Under the pieces are notes generated by a model, which was not told the origin of the DNA, ran no database searches, and worked only from the letters and a program-made list of their open reading frames with translations. A program made the translations under genes and the position numbers. Shown here piece after piece: positions 1 through 8,092 of a DNA stretch of 64,000 nucleotides (its first letter is position 1; each line of letters begins with the position of its first letter). The DNA lies in NCBI RefSeq assembly GCF_027913215.1, contig NZ_CP115780.1, positions 134,274-198,273 of the forward strand, read 5' to 3'. This stretch comes from Paracoccus aerodenitrificans (lineage in GTDB: Bacteria; Pseudomonadota; Alphaproteobacteria; Rhodobacterales; Rhodobacteraceae).

Positions 1-1652
1 ACCGGGCCGCTGGCCGGGGCGTCATTGCCGATGCGCGCGATGCGTCTAAGCCGCATCCGCATCAGCGGGGCCGCCTGCACCCGGCGCGACAGCCGCCGGA
101 TCGCCCCAGCCTGCGTGGCAATCCCGGCAACGTCGGCACCTTGAACGGCCAGTTGCAACGCCCCAGCGCGCGCGGCGAGCCACAAAAAACCCGACTGAAG
201 GCCGAACTCGGCCAGCCAGTTCAGGTGGCTGGCGATCCGCTCGCGTTCCACGGCGGCGGCGCGGCCACGGCGCGCGTCATGGTCGGGCTCGACGCCGGCG
301 GCCACCTCAATCGCAGCGCAAGCCAGCGCGCGATAGGACACGCTGCTGAGCGGCATCATGGTGGCCAGACGCTCGACGAAATCGGCCACCCTCATCTGCG
401 GCCCATCCATCAAATCCGTCGCGCCGACAAGGCTCGTGGCGTCGCTGGCCGCAACGGTATCGCCATCCAGCGTCAACGTCAGCCGCAGCCCAGCCGGCAG
501 GCCGGGAAAGAACGGCCCGAACGGCACCTTGATCCAGTCCATCTGTAACCCGTCGCTGCTGCGCGGCTGGTCCTTGGTCATCTCGACCATCGACATGAAA
601 TGCGGCTCGATCCCGTCGATAGTGGCCTTGGAGTGGCCGCCATGTCCGGCATGCCCATCGTGGCCGGAATGGTCCTGCTGTTTGCCATGACCGCCGTGAC
701 CGCCATGCCCGTGACCGTGACCGGGACCGTGGCTTTCCACCTCCTCCGCCTTCACCAGGTTCATGCCGCATTTAGGGCACTTGCCCGGTGCATCGCTGAT
801 CACCTCGGGGTGCATCGGGCAACTATATGCCCCCGACCCGCCCGCCTTGTCGTCGTGACCGGCATGATCGCCATGCGCGGAGGGCGCGTGGCTTGCGTGC
901 CCATGCCCATGCCCATGCCCGTGACCGTGGCTTTCCACCTCCTCCGCCTTCGCCAGGTTCATGCCGCATTTGGGGCACTTGCCCGGTGCGTCGCTGATCA
1001 CCTCGGGGTGCATCGGGCAAGTGTATGCCCCCGACCCGCCCGCGTCGTGAGCGTGGCCCGCATGTGCGTGATCGGCGGGGTTTGGCCTGTCCTCCCGGGG
1101 CATGTCGTGGCCACCGTGCCCACCATGTCCATCGGACGCTGTTTCGCGCGGCACCAGCGTCATGCCACATTTGGGGCAGTCTCCGGGGGCGTCGCGGACG
1201 ATTTCGGGGTGCATCGGGCAAGTGTATTCCACGCGCACCTCAAGAGCGGGGGCGTTAAACTCCCCGCTGTCAGCGCGAAACGCGCCCGCGGCGATCACGC
1301 GGCGCAGATCGGCCAGCCCGGCCCGTGTCAGCGGGGCCGACACGTCCGCATCGGGCAACGGGGCGATGTCGCCTGCGCCCAGTGCCAGGATCGCGCGGGG
1401 GCGCGGCATCTGCGCGTAGGTGACGGCGGCGGCATCGCGCAGACCGTCCGGAATCGGGCCGACGACGATGAGAACGTCGGCATGGCGCGGGGTGCCTACA
1501 ACACGCAGGTGCGCATTGGCAAGGTCGATCCCCATCGACCGCGCGACAGACGGGCCGGGCAGCACAAAGGCCGTCAGATCGCGCGCCATGGCCGCCGCGA
1601 CCGCCCGCCTGATCCCGTACATCGCGCCCTCTCGCGCCCCGGCTATGGTCAT
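1..1652 (-). CDS. NuoB-like / triple heavy-metal-binding / NuoD-like fusion protein (partial, runs off left edge)
   Basis: One open minus-strand frame of 550 codons in view with no stop before the window edge. Residues about 1-135 resemble the NuoB/20-kDa subunit of complex I (GTPRHADVLIVVGP, then QMPRPRAILALG), but the segment contains no cysteine, so the iron-sulfur N2 ligands are absent. Three heavy-metal-binding domains follow at about residues 141-165, 208-232 and 275-300, each with CPMHPE and CPKCGM motifs, joined by His/Gly linkers such as GHGHGHGHGH. From about residue 360 the sequence resembles the 49-kDa NuoD/HycE large subunit (GPFFPGLPAG; ERERIASHLNWLAEFG). The ATG start overlaps the nuoA stop (ATGA), implying translational coupling. 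The HMBD motif is known from copper and other metal-handling proteins. A metal-responsive or metal-storing role in a membrane respiratory complex is inference. Confidence 0.75.
   Translation of the reverse strand, partial: MTIAGAREGAMYGIRRAVAAAMARDLTAFVLPGPSVARSMGIDLANAHLRVVGTPRHADVLIVVGPIPDGLRDAAAVTYAQMPRPRAILALGAGDIAPLPDADVSAPLTRAGLADLRRVIAAGAFRADSGEFNAPALEVRVEYTCPMHPEIVRDAPGDCPKCGMTLVPRETASDGHGGHGGHDMPREDRPNPADHAHAGHAHDAGGSGAYTCPMHPEVISDAPGKCPKCGMNLAKAEEVESHGHGHGHGHGHASHAPSAHGDHAGHDDKAGGSGAYSCPMHPEVISDAPGKCPKCGMNLVKAEEVESHGPGHGHGHGGHGGHGKQQDHSGHDGHAGHGGHSKATIDGIEPHFMSMVEMTKDQPRSSDGLQMDWIKVPFGPFFPGLPAGLRLTLTLDGDTVAASDATSLVGATDLMDGPQMRVADFVERLATMMPLSSVSYRALACAAIEVAAGVEPDHDARRGRAAAVERERIASHLNWLAEFGLQSGFLWLAARAGALQLAVQGADVAGIATQAGAIRRLSRRVQAAPLMRMRLRRIARIGNDAPASGP
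729..1043. repeat. Tandem near-identical copies of the heavy-metal-binding module
   Basis: The blocks 729-846 and 927-1043 (198-bp period) are almost identical in nucleotide sequence and encode the second and third HMBD modules with their flanks. The first HMBD (about 1160-1235) has clearly diverged, so the second/third pair looks like a recent internal duplication. The spacers hold short CATGGG/CATGCC-type runs encoding Gly-His repeats, which are prone to slippage. Confidence 0.8.
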
Positions 1653-2011
1653 TGCCGCCTCAACGCGCCCTGGCTCCAGCCATAGAGCAGGCCCAGGAAC
1701 AGGATTGAGAGGAAAACGCCCATGTCGAGCAATGCGATCAGCCCTTCTTCGCGGTAGACGACCGCCCACGGATACATGAACGCCATCTCCATGTCGAAGG
1801 CCAGAAACAGCAGCGCATAACCGGCATAGCGCGCATGATAGCGGACCCAGACCGGATCGCGCGACAAGGTACCGGCCGTGGCGGGCACGTCCTTGCCCGG
1901 TTCCGAGCGCGTGCGCCCGATGGCCCGGGCGAGCCCGTAAAGGCTTAGCACGAAACCGAACACACCGACACTCAGCCCGAAAAGGATCGCGTATTGGGAA
2001 AGCTCGCTCAT
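1649..2011 (-). CDS. nuoA: NADH-quinone oxidoreductase subunit A-like membrane protein
   Basis: A 120-residue protein with three predicted hydrophobic segments (about 8-28, 62-82, 92-112) and the NuoA signature RYAGYALLFLAFDMEMAF, whose acidic residues lie in the quinone-cavity loop of complex I. Length matches NuoA. AGGAGGT precedes the ATG at a good distance. It is the first gene of an operon with the NuoB-HMBD-NuoD fusion, with stop and start overlapping by four bases. The partner fusion suggests a specialised complex-I or membrane-hydrogenase-like assembly rather than the housekeeping enzyme. That assignment is inferred. Confidence 0.85.
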   Translation of the reverse strand: MSELSQYAILFGLSVGVFGFVLSLYGLARAIGRTRSEPGKDVPATAGTLSRDPVWVRYHARYAGYALLFLAFDMEMAFMYPWAVVYREEGLIALLDMGVFLSILFLGLLYGWSQGALRRQ

Positions 2012-2183
2012 CCGTGTTACCTCCTTCGGGTGCTCGACTCTCTAAAGTGTTAAGGGTTTAAGCAGAACGGCACAATCAAACTAACGCCAGCGGCCATGCT
2101 GCCGTTATGCACAGACGCTTTGAGCTGCGGATCATTACAGCTCTCCGAAAATTCCGGGCTTGGGACTTCAAGAACACAGGTCT

Positions 2184-2205
2184 CCAATTGGTTTCTTCCA
2201 ATTGG
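2184..2205. promoter_or_regulatory. Paired palindromes CCAATTGG in the nuoA / DUF6629 divergent spacer
   Basis: Two exact copies of the self-complementary octamer CCAATTGG start 14 bp apart (2184 and 2198) in the spacer between nuoA (minus) and the DUF6629 gene (plus). Such spaced palindromes are common operator architecture. No cognate regulator is recognisable nearby. Confidence 0.35.
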
Positions 2206-2267
2206 GTGGCCGGTGATTTAGCGTTGCATGATTGACGATCCGAACAAACAGGACAGAGGGAAGTCAA

Positions 2268-2954
2268 ATGTGCCTGTCCGCTCAAGTCAGCTTTGCCGCC
2301 AGTGTTTTTCTTGTTGGCGGCGGCACGGCCATTTCAATTGTGGCTTGGCGGCGCAACAAACGCTATCTCCCGCTTGCCCTGATGCCGCTTTTCGCCGGAC
2401 TGCAGCAGTTTACCGAGGGTTTTGTCTGGGTCGGCATGAACGGAAACGATCCCCTGACGGTTTTGTGGGGGGCAATGGGGTTCATCTTTTTCACCTGGTT
2501 CATGTGGCCGATCTGGGTCCCCTTCTCGGTCTACGTGCTTGAACCGGACGACAGCCCCCGAAAGCGGTTGTTCCGCCTCATGGCGTTGATCGGGCTGGCT
2601 TTCGGACTGCTGCTTTACATACCGCACGGGCTAAACAGTGACATGGTGGTGGTCGAGGTCAACAATCAGTCTCTGGCCTATGAAAAATCCATGTGGCTGG
2701 ATTTCATGATGCCACGCTGGCTGACCAATACAATCTATGTGACCCTTATCACCCTCCCGCCAGCGCTGTCGCATTACAAACATATGCGCCATTTCGCCCT
2801 GACGCTGGTGGCGGTGATCGTGATCGATATCGCCTTTCTCCAGTTTGCCTACATTTCGTTTTTCTGCCTGCTGGCGGGGCTCGCAACGCTGCATCTGGTG
2901 TACATCATTTTGACCAACAAATGCGCCCGTGAATGCCCTGAATTGTTCGCCTGA
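2268..2954 (+). CDS. DUF6629-family multipass membrane protein
   Basis: A 228-residue integral membrane protein with about seven hydrophobic segments. The N-terminus MCLSAQVSFAASVFLV matches the MCFSAxxSF start typical of the DUF6629 family, and the first segments carry QQFTEGFVW. Function is unknown. The start at 2268 is chosen because of the family N-terminus and the GAGGGA ribosome site just upstream; the frame is open 12 codons further. The C-terminus ends in a short Cys-containing tail (NKCARECPELFA). It is divergent from the Nuo-like operon. Confidence 0.75.
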   Translation: MCLSAQVSFAASVFLVGGGTAISIVAWRRNKRYLPLALMPLFAGLQQFTEGFVWVGMNGNDPLTVLWGAMGFIFFTWFMWPIWVPFSVYVLEPDDSPRKRLFRLMALIGLAFGLLLYIPHGLNSDMVVVEVNNQSLAYEKSMWLDFMMPRWLTNTIYVTLITLPPALSHYKHMRHFALTLVAVIVIDIAFLQFAYISFFCLLAGLATLHLVYIILTNKCARECPELFA

Positions 2955-3000
2955 TTCCGTCGCCTAGCTTTGCTTGTCGCAGTAGGGGATCGCTTCGGCG

Positions 3001-3183
3001 CTAGACTGGGCAGTAGCAATCATCGGGATCCTCCAGGCAGCAGGCTCCACAATGGTATTGGATCGCCTCGCGCAGAGCAGCGCGCGCCCTGTGCAGCCGA
3101 ACGCCAAGGGCATTGCGGTTCAACCCCATATCGGCGGCCACGATTTTCCGATCCTCTTCACCGAAATCGATCCGCCGGATCAA
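3001..3183 (-). pseudogene. C-terminal fragment of an RNA polymerase sigma factor
   Basis: About 60 codons resembling region 4 of an ECF-type sigma-70 factor (IVAADMGLNRNALGVRLHRARAAL, the helix-turn-helix), followed by a Cys-rich tail (CGACCLEDPDDCYCPV). Some ECF sigma factors carry such tails, often with metal or redox connections. The N-terminal region 2 is missing: the frame runs directly into the 3' end of the IS256 transposase, so the gene was cut by the element. Confidence 0.6.
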
Positions 3184-4355
3184 TTTGGCTCCTCCTTGTC
3201 GATTTGGGCGAAGGCTTCGACCATCATGTATCGGCTAGAGGTCTGCCATTCGTCATTCTGCTCGAACAGCACGGCGCCGATCAGGCGCATGATGGAAGCC
3301 TCGTTCGGGAAGATCCCGACAACATCGGCACGCCGCTTCACCTCCTTGTTCAGCCTCTCGATTGGATTCGTGCTGTGAAGCTTGGTGCGATGCTGGCGAG
3401 GGAAGGACATGTAGGCCAGCACGTCATGCTCGCTGGCGTCCATCAGATCGGCCAGCTTGGGCCATCGCGGACGCAGCTGCTCGGACACCTTGTGCCAGGT
3501 CTCGCCCGCATGGGCGCGGTCGGGCTGGTCGAAGGCTTGCCGGATCGCGGCGGCGACCACGGTGTGCTGGCCGCGCGAGACGTGTGCCAGCGCGTTGCGC
3601 ATCCAGTGAACGCGACACCTTTGCCAAGTGGCTTCGAACACGCGGGCGATGGCGGCCTTGAGACCGGTATGGGCGTCGCTGATGACCAGCCGGACGCCAC
3701 CGAGACCCCGGGCCCGCAGCGAGCGCAGGAACTCGGTCCAGAACGTCTCGGCCTCGGATGGGCCGATGCCCAGACCGATGATTTCGCGGCGTCCTTCGGT
3801 GTTGGCGGCGACAGCGATTATGGCCGCGACTGGCACGATCCGGCCGCCCTGACGCACCTTGAGATAGGTGGCATCCAGCCAGACATAGGGCCACTCCCCG
3901 CTCAGCGGGCGGTTCAGGAACTCACCGACCCGCTCATCGATGTCCTTGCACAGCTTGGACACCGTGCTCTTCGAGATGCCGCTCAGCCCCATTGCCTGCA
4001 CCAACTCGTCGACGCGGCGGGTGGAGACGCCGCCGATCCACGCCTCCTGGATCACGGCCACCAACGCCTGCTCGGATGTCTTGCGGGCCTCCAGGAAGCC
4101 CGGGAAGTAGCTGCCTTGGCGCAGCTTCGGCACCCGCAGGTTCAGCGTGCCCAAACGGGTATCGAGAGCGCGCTCTCGATACCCGTTCCGCCAGGTCGTC
4201 CGTTCGCCGCTGCGCTCGTGGCGACCGGCGCCGATGATACCTTCCACATCGGTCTCCATGATCAGCTGCAGCACGGCCTCGGCTATGCCGCGCAGAAAGT
4301 CTCCCTGATCGTGCTTGGCCAGAAGCTCGGACAGGTCCATGTTCGTCTTGGTCAT
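3180..4355 (-). CDS. IS256-family transposase (mutator type)
   Basis: A 391-residue DDE transposase, full length for the family. Family landmarks are the N-terminal EAVLQLIMETDVEGIIGAGR, WRNGYRERALDTRLGTLNLR, the first catalytic Asp in VWLDATYLKVR, the second in LVISDAHTGLKAAI, and the C-terminal STNPIERLNKEVKRR carrying the Glu. The start at 4355 (MTKTNMDLSELL) is the family start; the frame extends 26 codons upstream into the terminal repeat without support. Confidence 0.9.
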   Translation of the reverse strand: MTKTNMDLSELLAKHDQGDFLRGIAEAVLQLIMETDVEGIIGAGRHERSGERTTWRNGYRERALDTRLGTLNLRVPKLRQGSYFPGFLEARKTSEQALVAVIQEAWIGGVSTRRVDELVQAMGLSGISKSTVSKLCKDIDERVGEFLNRPLSGEWPYVWLDATYLKVRQGGRIVPVAAIIAVAANTEGRREIIGLGIGPSEAETFWTEFLRSLRARGLGGVRLVISDAHTGLKAAIARVFEATWQRCRVHWMRNALAHVSRGQHTVVAAAIRQAFDQPDRAHAGETWHKVSEQLRPRWPKLADLMDASEHDVLAYMSFPRQHRTKLHSTNPIERLNKEVKRRADVVGIFPNEASIMRLIGAVLFEQNDEWQTSSRYMMVEAFAQIDKEEPN

Positions 4356-4477
4356 CGGGGTCTCCGTAAGGTGCGTGGTTGAAGCGTCGAAACTCCACCT
4401 CGATCTTACACCTCGATGGCCACCCGGGATCACACCGCTGGCGGCGATGAAATTACACCACGTCCGCGGACGCTAAC
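3180..4477 (-). mobile_element. IS256-family insertion sequence
   Basis: It contains an intact transposase. The 5' terminus is marked by GTTAGCGTCCGCGGACGTGG (read on minus, ending near 4477), which contains the palindrome CGTCCGCGGACG. A matching 3' terminal repeat is not visible beyond the transposase stop at 3180, so the right end may be deleted or lie in the sigma-factor junction. A second copy of the same left end lies at 57649-57719. Confidence 0.7.
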
Positions 4478-4601
4478 TAAACCTCCGTCCGCACCCATCC
4501 GACCGCTTCAGCCTCGTCAACCAGCGCGACAAATCTCGCTTCCAGTGCCTCTTGGCAATCCAGCTCACGGTCAGGATAGGGGCCGAGCCGCTTTGGGCCT
4601 G

Positions 4602-5083
4602 TCAGTCGAGGTGTCGATCTGCTGCTCGACCGCTTCTTCCTCGTCACCTCGATCTCGCGCTTCCAGATGAAGGGGCAGGCCCTGCTGGACCATTATCGCC
4701 AGCGCGGCAAAGCAGAAGGCCACATGGGCGAGCTGATGGACGTGCTGTCTCCAGCGCTGTCCTCCACCAATCGCGCCAAGACCCATCTGCGCGGCAAGAA
4801 GCCGAAATCGGTCACGCCCCCCATCGATGCCTTCGCCTGCAACGAAGTCCGGTTGCTCGTCGCCATGCTCGCCTACCAGATCATGCACGTGGCGCGCCGG
4901 GCCATGGCGCGCGCCACGAAAGCCCCTTGGAGCCTGCGCCGCCTGCGGGAACGCGTGCTGCGCGCCGGCGCTCGTCTCATCATTTCAGGCCGGCGCATGA
5001 CCTTGATACTTGCCGCAACGGCCGCGCCCTACTGGGCCGCCATCTGGCCGCAGATCCAGATGCTACGCGGGGCCGACCCATAA
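4602..5083 (+). pseudogene. IS1380-family transposase, C-terminal remnant
   Basis: The frame carries VDLLLDRFFLVTS, then LLDHYRQRGKAEGHMGELMD and the C-terminal MHVARRAMARATKAPWSLRR, all typical of the C-terminal third of IS1380 transposases. An in-frame stop lies at 4577 and the N-terminal two thirds is absent. The remnant is wedged between the IS256 left end and ISL3 copy 1. The bases between (4478-4575) encode on the minus strand a short fragment (EALEARFVALVDEAEAVGW) of an unidentified protein, cut by the IS256 end. Confidence 0.7.
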
Positions 5084-5085
5084 TC

Positions 5086-6775
5086 GGGCTCTGCCTCACT
5101 TTGTGTGGCGCAACTATCCTGAAACTGGAAAATTCAGGAGGGATAGTTGTGGGTTCGAAGAAGCACTGGTCACCCGGGATCGATGTTGCCGTTCAAAGCG
5201 TGGAGCGAAGTGAACGCGGCGGGTGGCTTGTATTCGGCGTCTTGGCGCCCAACGGCATCTGCCCAGACTGTGGATTCCATTCACGCCGACGTCACGGCTG
5301 GCGGCGTCGGCGGCTTCAGGATTATCCCGCGCATGGAAACAAGGTAACGGTTGATCTCGCGATTTGCCGTTGGCGATGTCAGGCACCCGCTTGCCCACGC
5401 CGGACTTTCTCGGACCAGATCGCCTCGATTGCGCATCCATTTGCACGTCGGACTTCGCGTGTCGGGGAGATTGTCAGTCATCTGGGGCATGCGACCGGCG
5501 GACGACCTGCCGAGAGGTTGTTGCATCGTTTGGGCCTTGGGGTCAGCGATGACACGGTGCTCAGGCATCTGAAACAGTGTGCTCACGGCGCCGGCGAGGC
5601 GCCAACGGTCATCGGGATCGACGACTGGAGCTGGCGGAAGTCGCAAACCTACGGCACGATCATTGTGGATCTGGAGCGTCGCGTGGTGATCGACATTCTC
5701 GAGGATCGAGATGTCGTCACCTGCACCGACTGGCTGAGGCGTCATCCTGAGCTTGAGGTGATCAGCAGAGATCGGTGTGGTCTCTACGCCCAGGCCGCAC
5801 GGCAAGGGGCACCGCAGGCGAAGCAGGTCGCTGACCGGTTCCATATCGTGCAAAACCTGCGGCAGGCCATCGAGGAGCAAATGAACCTCCACGGCCGTGC
5901 GACCGGCAGGGCGCTGCTGTCCGACGCAGACAATATCACCGCAGCCGGCAGGCTTCTGAAGTCACGCCTTGCGCACAGGACGTCTCGGGAAGAGATTTTC
6001 ACCACCATCCATGCGCTCCGAAATCAGGGGCTTTCCTGCAGCGAGATCGGGCGGCGAACCGGGTTTCCGCGTCGCAGCATCGCGAAATGGCTGCAGTTCG
6101 AGACGCCGCCAGACCGCAGGCGGGCCGCTTTGAAGCGGACTTCCCCATGGTATTTTGAAAAGTTTCTGAAGCAATCCTGGAAGGACGGCATTCGAACTGG
6201 AAGCGCCCTGTTCCGTCTGATCCAAGAGCGTGGTTACGAGGGGAGTCAAACGCATTTGCAGCGGTTGCTGGCGGGTTGGCGCAGAGCCGAACAGCAAGCG
6301 ACCGACCCCAAGGTAGAGCACGCGATACTTAAGCCAGTCCGGGACCCGGAAACGGGGCACGCGATTTCCCCGGTCATCGCGGCTGCCCTGTGCGTTAAAC
6401 CCCGCGGAAAGCTCACCCCGGATCAGGTGCGGAAAGTCGACGCGCTCAAGGCCGGTTCTCCCGCCTTCGCAACGATGCGCAGCCTCGCCATGCGGTTCAA
6501 TGGTATCATTCGCGGTCGCCAGGCAGACCCGCTCCCTGCATGGATCGACGACGCGATTGAAACCGATCTGGCGCCCATCGTGCGCTTTGCCCGTACCTTG
6601 AACCGGGACTTCGATGCGGTCAAAAATGCAATCGAGATGCTCTGGAGCAACGGCCAGGCAGAAGGTCAGATCAACCGCCTGAAGACCCTCAAACGCGCAA
6701 TGTACGGTCGCGCCGGTCCAGAATTGTTGCGGGCGAGAATGCTACCGTTCCGCCACACAAATTGAGGCAGAGCCC
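5086..6775 (+). mobile_element. ISL3-family insertion sequence, copy 1
   Basis: The transposase is bounded by inverted ends: GGGCTCTGCCTCAC at 5086 and its complement ending GAGGCAGAGCCC at 6775, with TTTGTGTGGCG continuing inward on both sides. Past the right end, TTAAGGGCAACGCGACAC is shared with copy 3 (47741-47757), so the true terminus may be about 20 bp further out. No obvious target duplication is seen. Confidence 0.75.
5149..6765 (+). CDS. ISL3-family transposase, copy 1 (intact)
   Basis: A 538-residue protein. It has an N-terminal zinc-finger-like module (CPDCGFHSRRRHGWRRRR) and a second Cys pair ([15 protein letters not shown]), then the DDE core with Asp in [15 protein letters not shown], Asp in [14 protein letters not shown], and Glu in the C-terminal [16 protein letters not shown]. 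It starts at GTG 5149 behind AGGAGGG. This is the only one of the three ISL3 copies in the window with an undamaged reading frame, so it may supply transposase in trans to the others. Confidence 0.9.
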   Translation: MGSKKHWSPGIDVAVQSVERSERGGWLVFGVLAPNGICPDCGFHSRRRHGWRRRRLQDYPAHGNKVTVDLAICRWRCQAPACPRRTFSDQIASIAHPFARRTSRVGEIVSHLGHATGGRPAERLLHRLGLGVSDDTVLRHLKQCAHGAGEAPTVIGIDDWSWRKSQTYGTIIVDLERRVVIDILEDRDVVTCTDWLRRHPELEVISRDRCGLYAQAARQGAPQAKQVADRFHIVQNLRQAIEEQMNLHGRATGRALLSDADNITAAGRLLKSRLAHRTSREEIFTTIHALRNQGLSCSEIGRRTGFPRRSIAKWLQFETPPDRRRAALKRTSPWYFEKFLKQSWKDGIRTGSALFRLIQERGYEGSQTHLQRLLAGWRRAEQQATDPKVEHAILKPVRDPETGHAISPVIAAALCVKPRGKLTPDQVRKVDALKAGSPAFATMRSLAMRFNGIIRGRQADPLPAWIDDAIETDLAPIVRFARTLNRDFDAVKNAIEMLWSNGQAEGQINRLKTLKRAMYGRAGPELLRARMLPFRHTN

Positions 6776-6794
6776 ATTTAAGGGCAACGCGACA

Positions 6795-8000
6795 CTAGCC
6801 GACCAGCGCCGAGATGATCAGCGCGTTGACGATATCGATGAAAAAGCCGCAGACCAGCGGCACGATCACAAAGGCCCGGTGCGCCGCGCCATGTTGCTGC
6901 GCCACGGCGGTCATATTGGCGATGGCGGTGGCGGTTGAGCCGAGCGTGATAGCGCCAAACCCGGCCGAGATCACCGCCGCCTCATAATCGCGCCCCATCG
7001 CGGGGAACACGACCCAAATCGTGAATCCGACCGTCAGCAGGATCTGCATCACAAGGGCGGCGGTAATGAACAGAAGGACGCCGTTCAGCTCCCAGACCTG
7101 CAGGCCCATCAGCGCCATGATCAGGAAAAGCCCGAGTGACAGATCCGAGATCAGCGCCAGCGCATCATCGACCCCAGGCCAGATCCGCCGCACTAACCGC
7201 CTCGGGGCCAGCGGCAAAAGGTTGCGCAGCACGATCCCCGCGACAAGGCAGCTGACAAAGGCTGGAAGCGTGACGCCGGCCGCCGTGATCGCCTCATGCA
7301 GCGCCAGCCCGATCAGCACGGTGACATTCAGCGCCAGGATCGACCAGAGGATGCAGAAGTAATCCATCCGGACCGCGCGCCCCTCATTCGGAACGCCGAT
7401 GTCCAGATCGCGCTTGTTTTCCGCCTTCAGCCCGCCCCGCCGGATCAGGAGCGCCGCAATCGGCCCGCCGATCACACAGGCCGCGATTAGCCCGACAGTA
7501 TTGGCCGCGACCCCCAGTTCCAGCGCATTCGTGATCCCCAGCTTTTCGGCGAATATCGGTGCCCAGGCCAGCGTGGTGCCAACGCCGCCGGTCAGCGAAA
7601 CCGAGCCGACCATCAGCCCGGCCTTCGGCTCCATTCCAAAGAGCCTCGCCAGCCCCATCCCCGCGAAGTTCTGCAAAAGGATGAAGCTGGTCGCAAGGAT
7701 CAACAGGATCACCAACGGCCTGCCCCCCGCAAGCAGCGTGCGGATATCGGATTTCAGCCCGATACCGGCAAAGAACACCAGCAGCAGGAAATCACGGATC
7801 CCCACCTCGAATGAGACCTTCAGATCGAACAGCGCCCAGAGGAGCCCCGTTACCGCGATACAGAGAAAGCCGCCCGCCACCGGCTCGGGGATCGAATAGC
7901 GGCGCAGAAGATCAATGTTCAGGGTCAGGATCTTGCCCGCGATCAGCAAGACCACGGCAAGATTGAAGGAATGGAAGGGATGAACCGTAAAGAAGGTCAC
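6795..8000 (-). CDS. gltS: Sodium/glutamate symporter (GltS-like)
   Basis: A 401-residue, highly hydrophobic carrier with about ten to twelve membrane segments in two inverted halves. GltS-family features include GIGLKSDIRTLL and the two Gly-rich re-entrant loops (SVSLTGGVGTTLAWAP; AGFGAITLGSTATAIANM). Members import glutamate with sodium across the inner membrane. It lies 92 bp downstream of fabI on the same strand, so it could be read through from the phaC operon, but the spacer holds a GC-rich palindrome and a TCAAC/GTTGA inverted repeat that could give separate control. Confidence 0.85.
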   Translation of the reverse strand: MTFFTVHPFHSFNLAVVLLIAGKILTLNIDLLRRYSIPEPVAGGFLCIAVTGLLWALFDLKVSFEVGIRDFLLLVFFAGIGLKSDIRTLLAGGRPLVILLILATSFILLQNFAGMGLARLFGMEPKAGLMVGSVSLTGGVGTTLAWAPIFAEKLGITNALELGVAANTVGLIAACVIGGPIAALLIRRGGLKAENKRDLDIGVPNEGRAVRMDYFCILWSILALNVTVLIGLALHEAITAAGVTLPAFVSCLVAGIVLRNLLPLAPRRLVRRIWPGVDDALALISDLSLGLFLIMALMGLQVWELNGVLLFITAALVMQILLTVGFTIWVVFPAMGRDYEAAVISAGFGAITLGSTATAIANMTAVAQQHGAAHRAFVIVPLVCGFFIDIVNALIISALVG

Positions 8001-8092
8001 GCGGCGGCGCCTGTCAGAATGCTGTCAACTGATGTTGATTCCGCTTTGCCCCGGATCCGCCTTCCGGTCAAGGGCGGGGCCCCGCGCCTGCC

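Noticed and set aside
903..925. Short CATGCC/CATGGG repeats as a possible CRISPR or microsatellite locus
   Set aside because: They are codon-level Gly-His repeats inside the fusion gene, with a 6-bp period and no spacers.
600..1685. A 361-codon open frame on the plus strand
   Set aside because: It is the complement of the fusion gene. Its Met-Pro and Val-rich repeats are the reverse of His-Gly repeats, whereas the minus frame shows clear HMBD and Nuo motifs.
2970..4382. A 470-codon plus-strand frame
   Set aside because: Shadow of the IS256 transposase, which has all family motifs on the minus strand.
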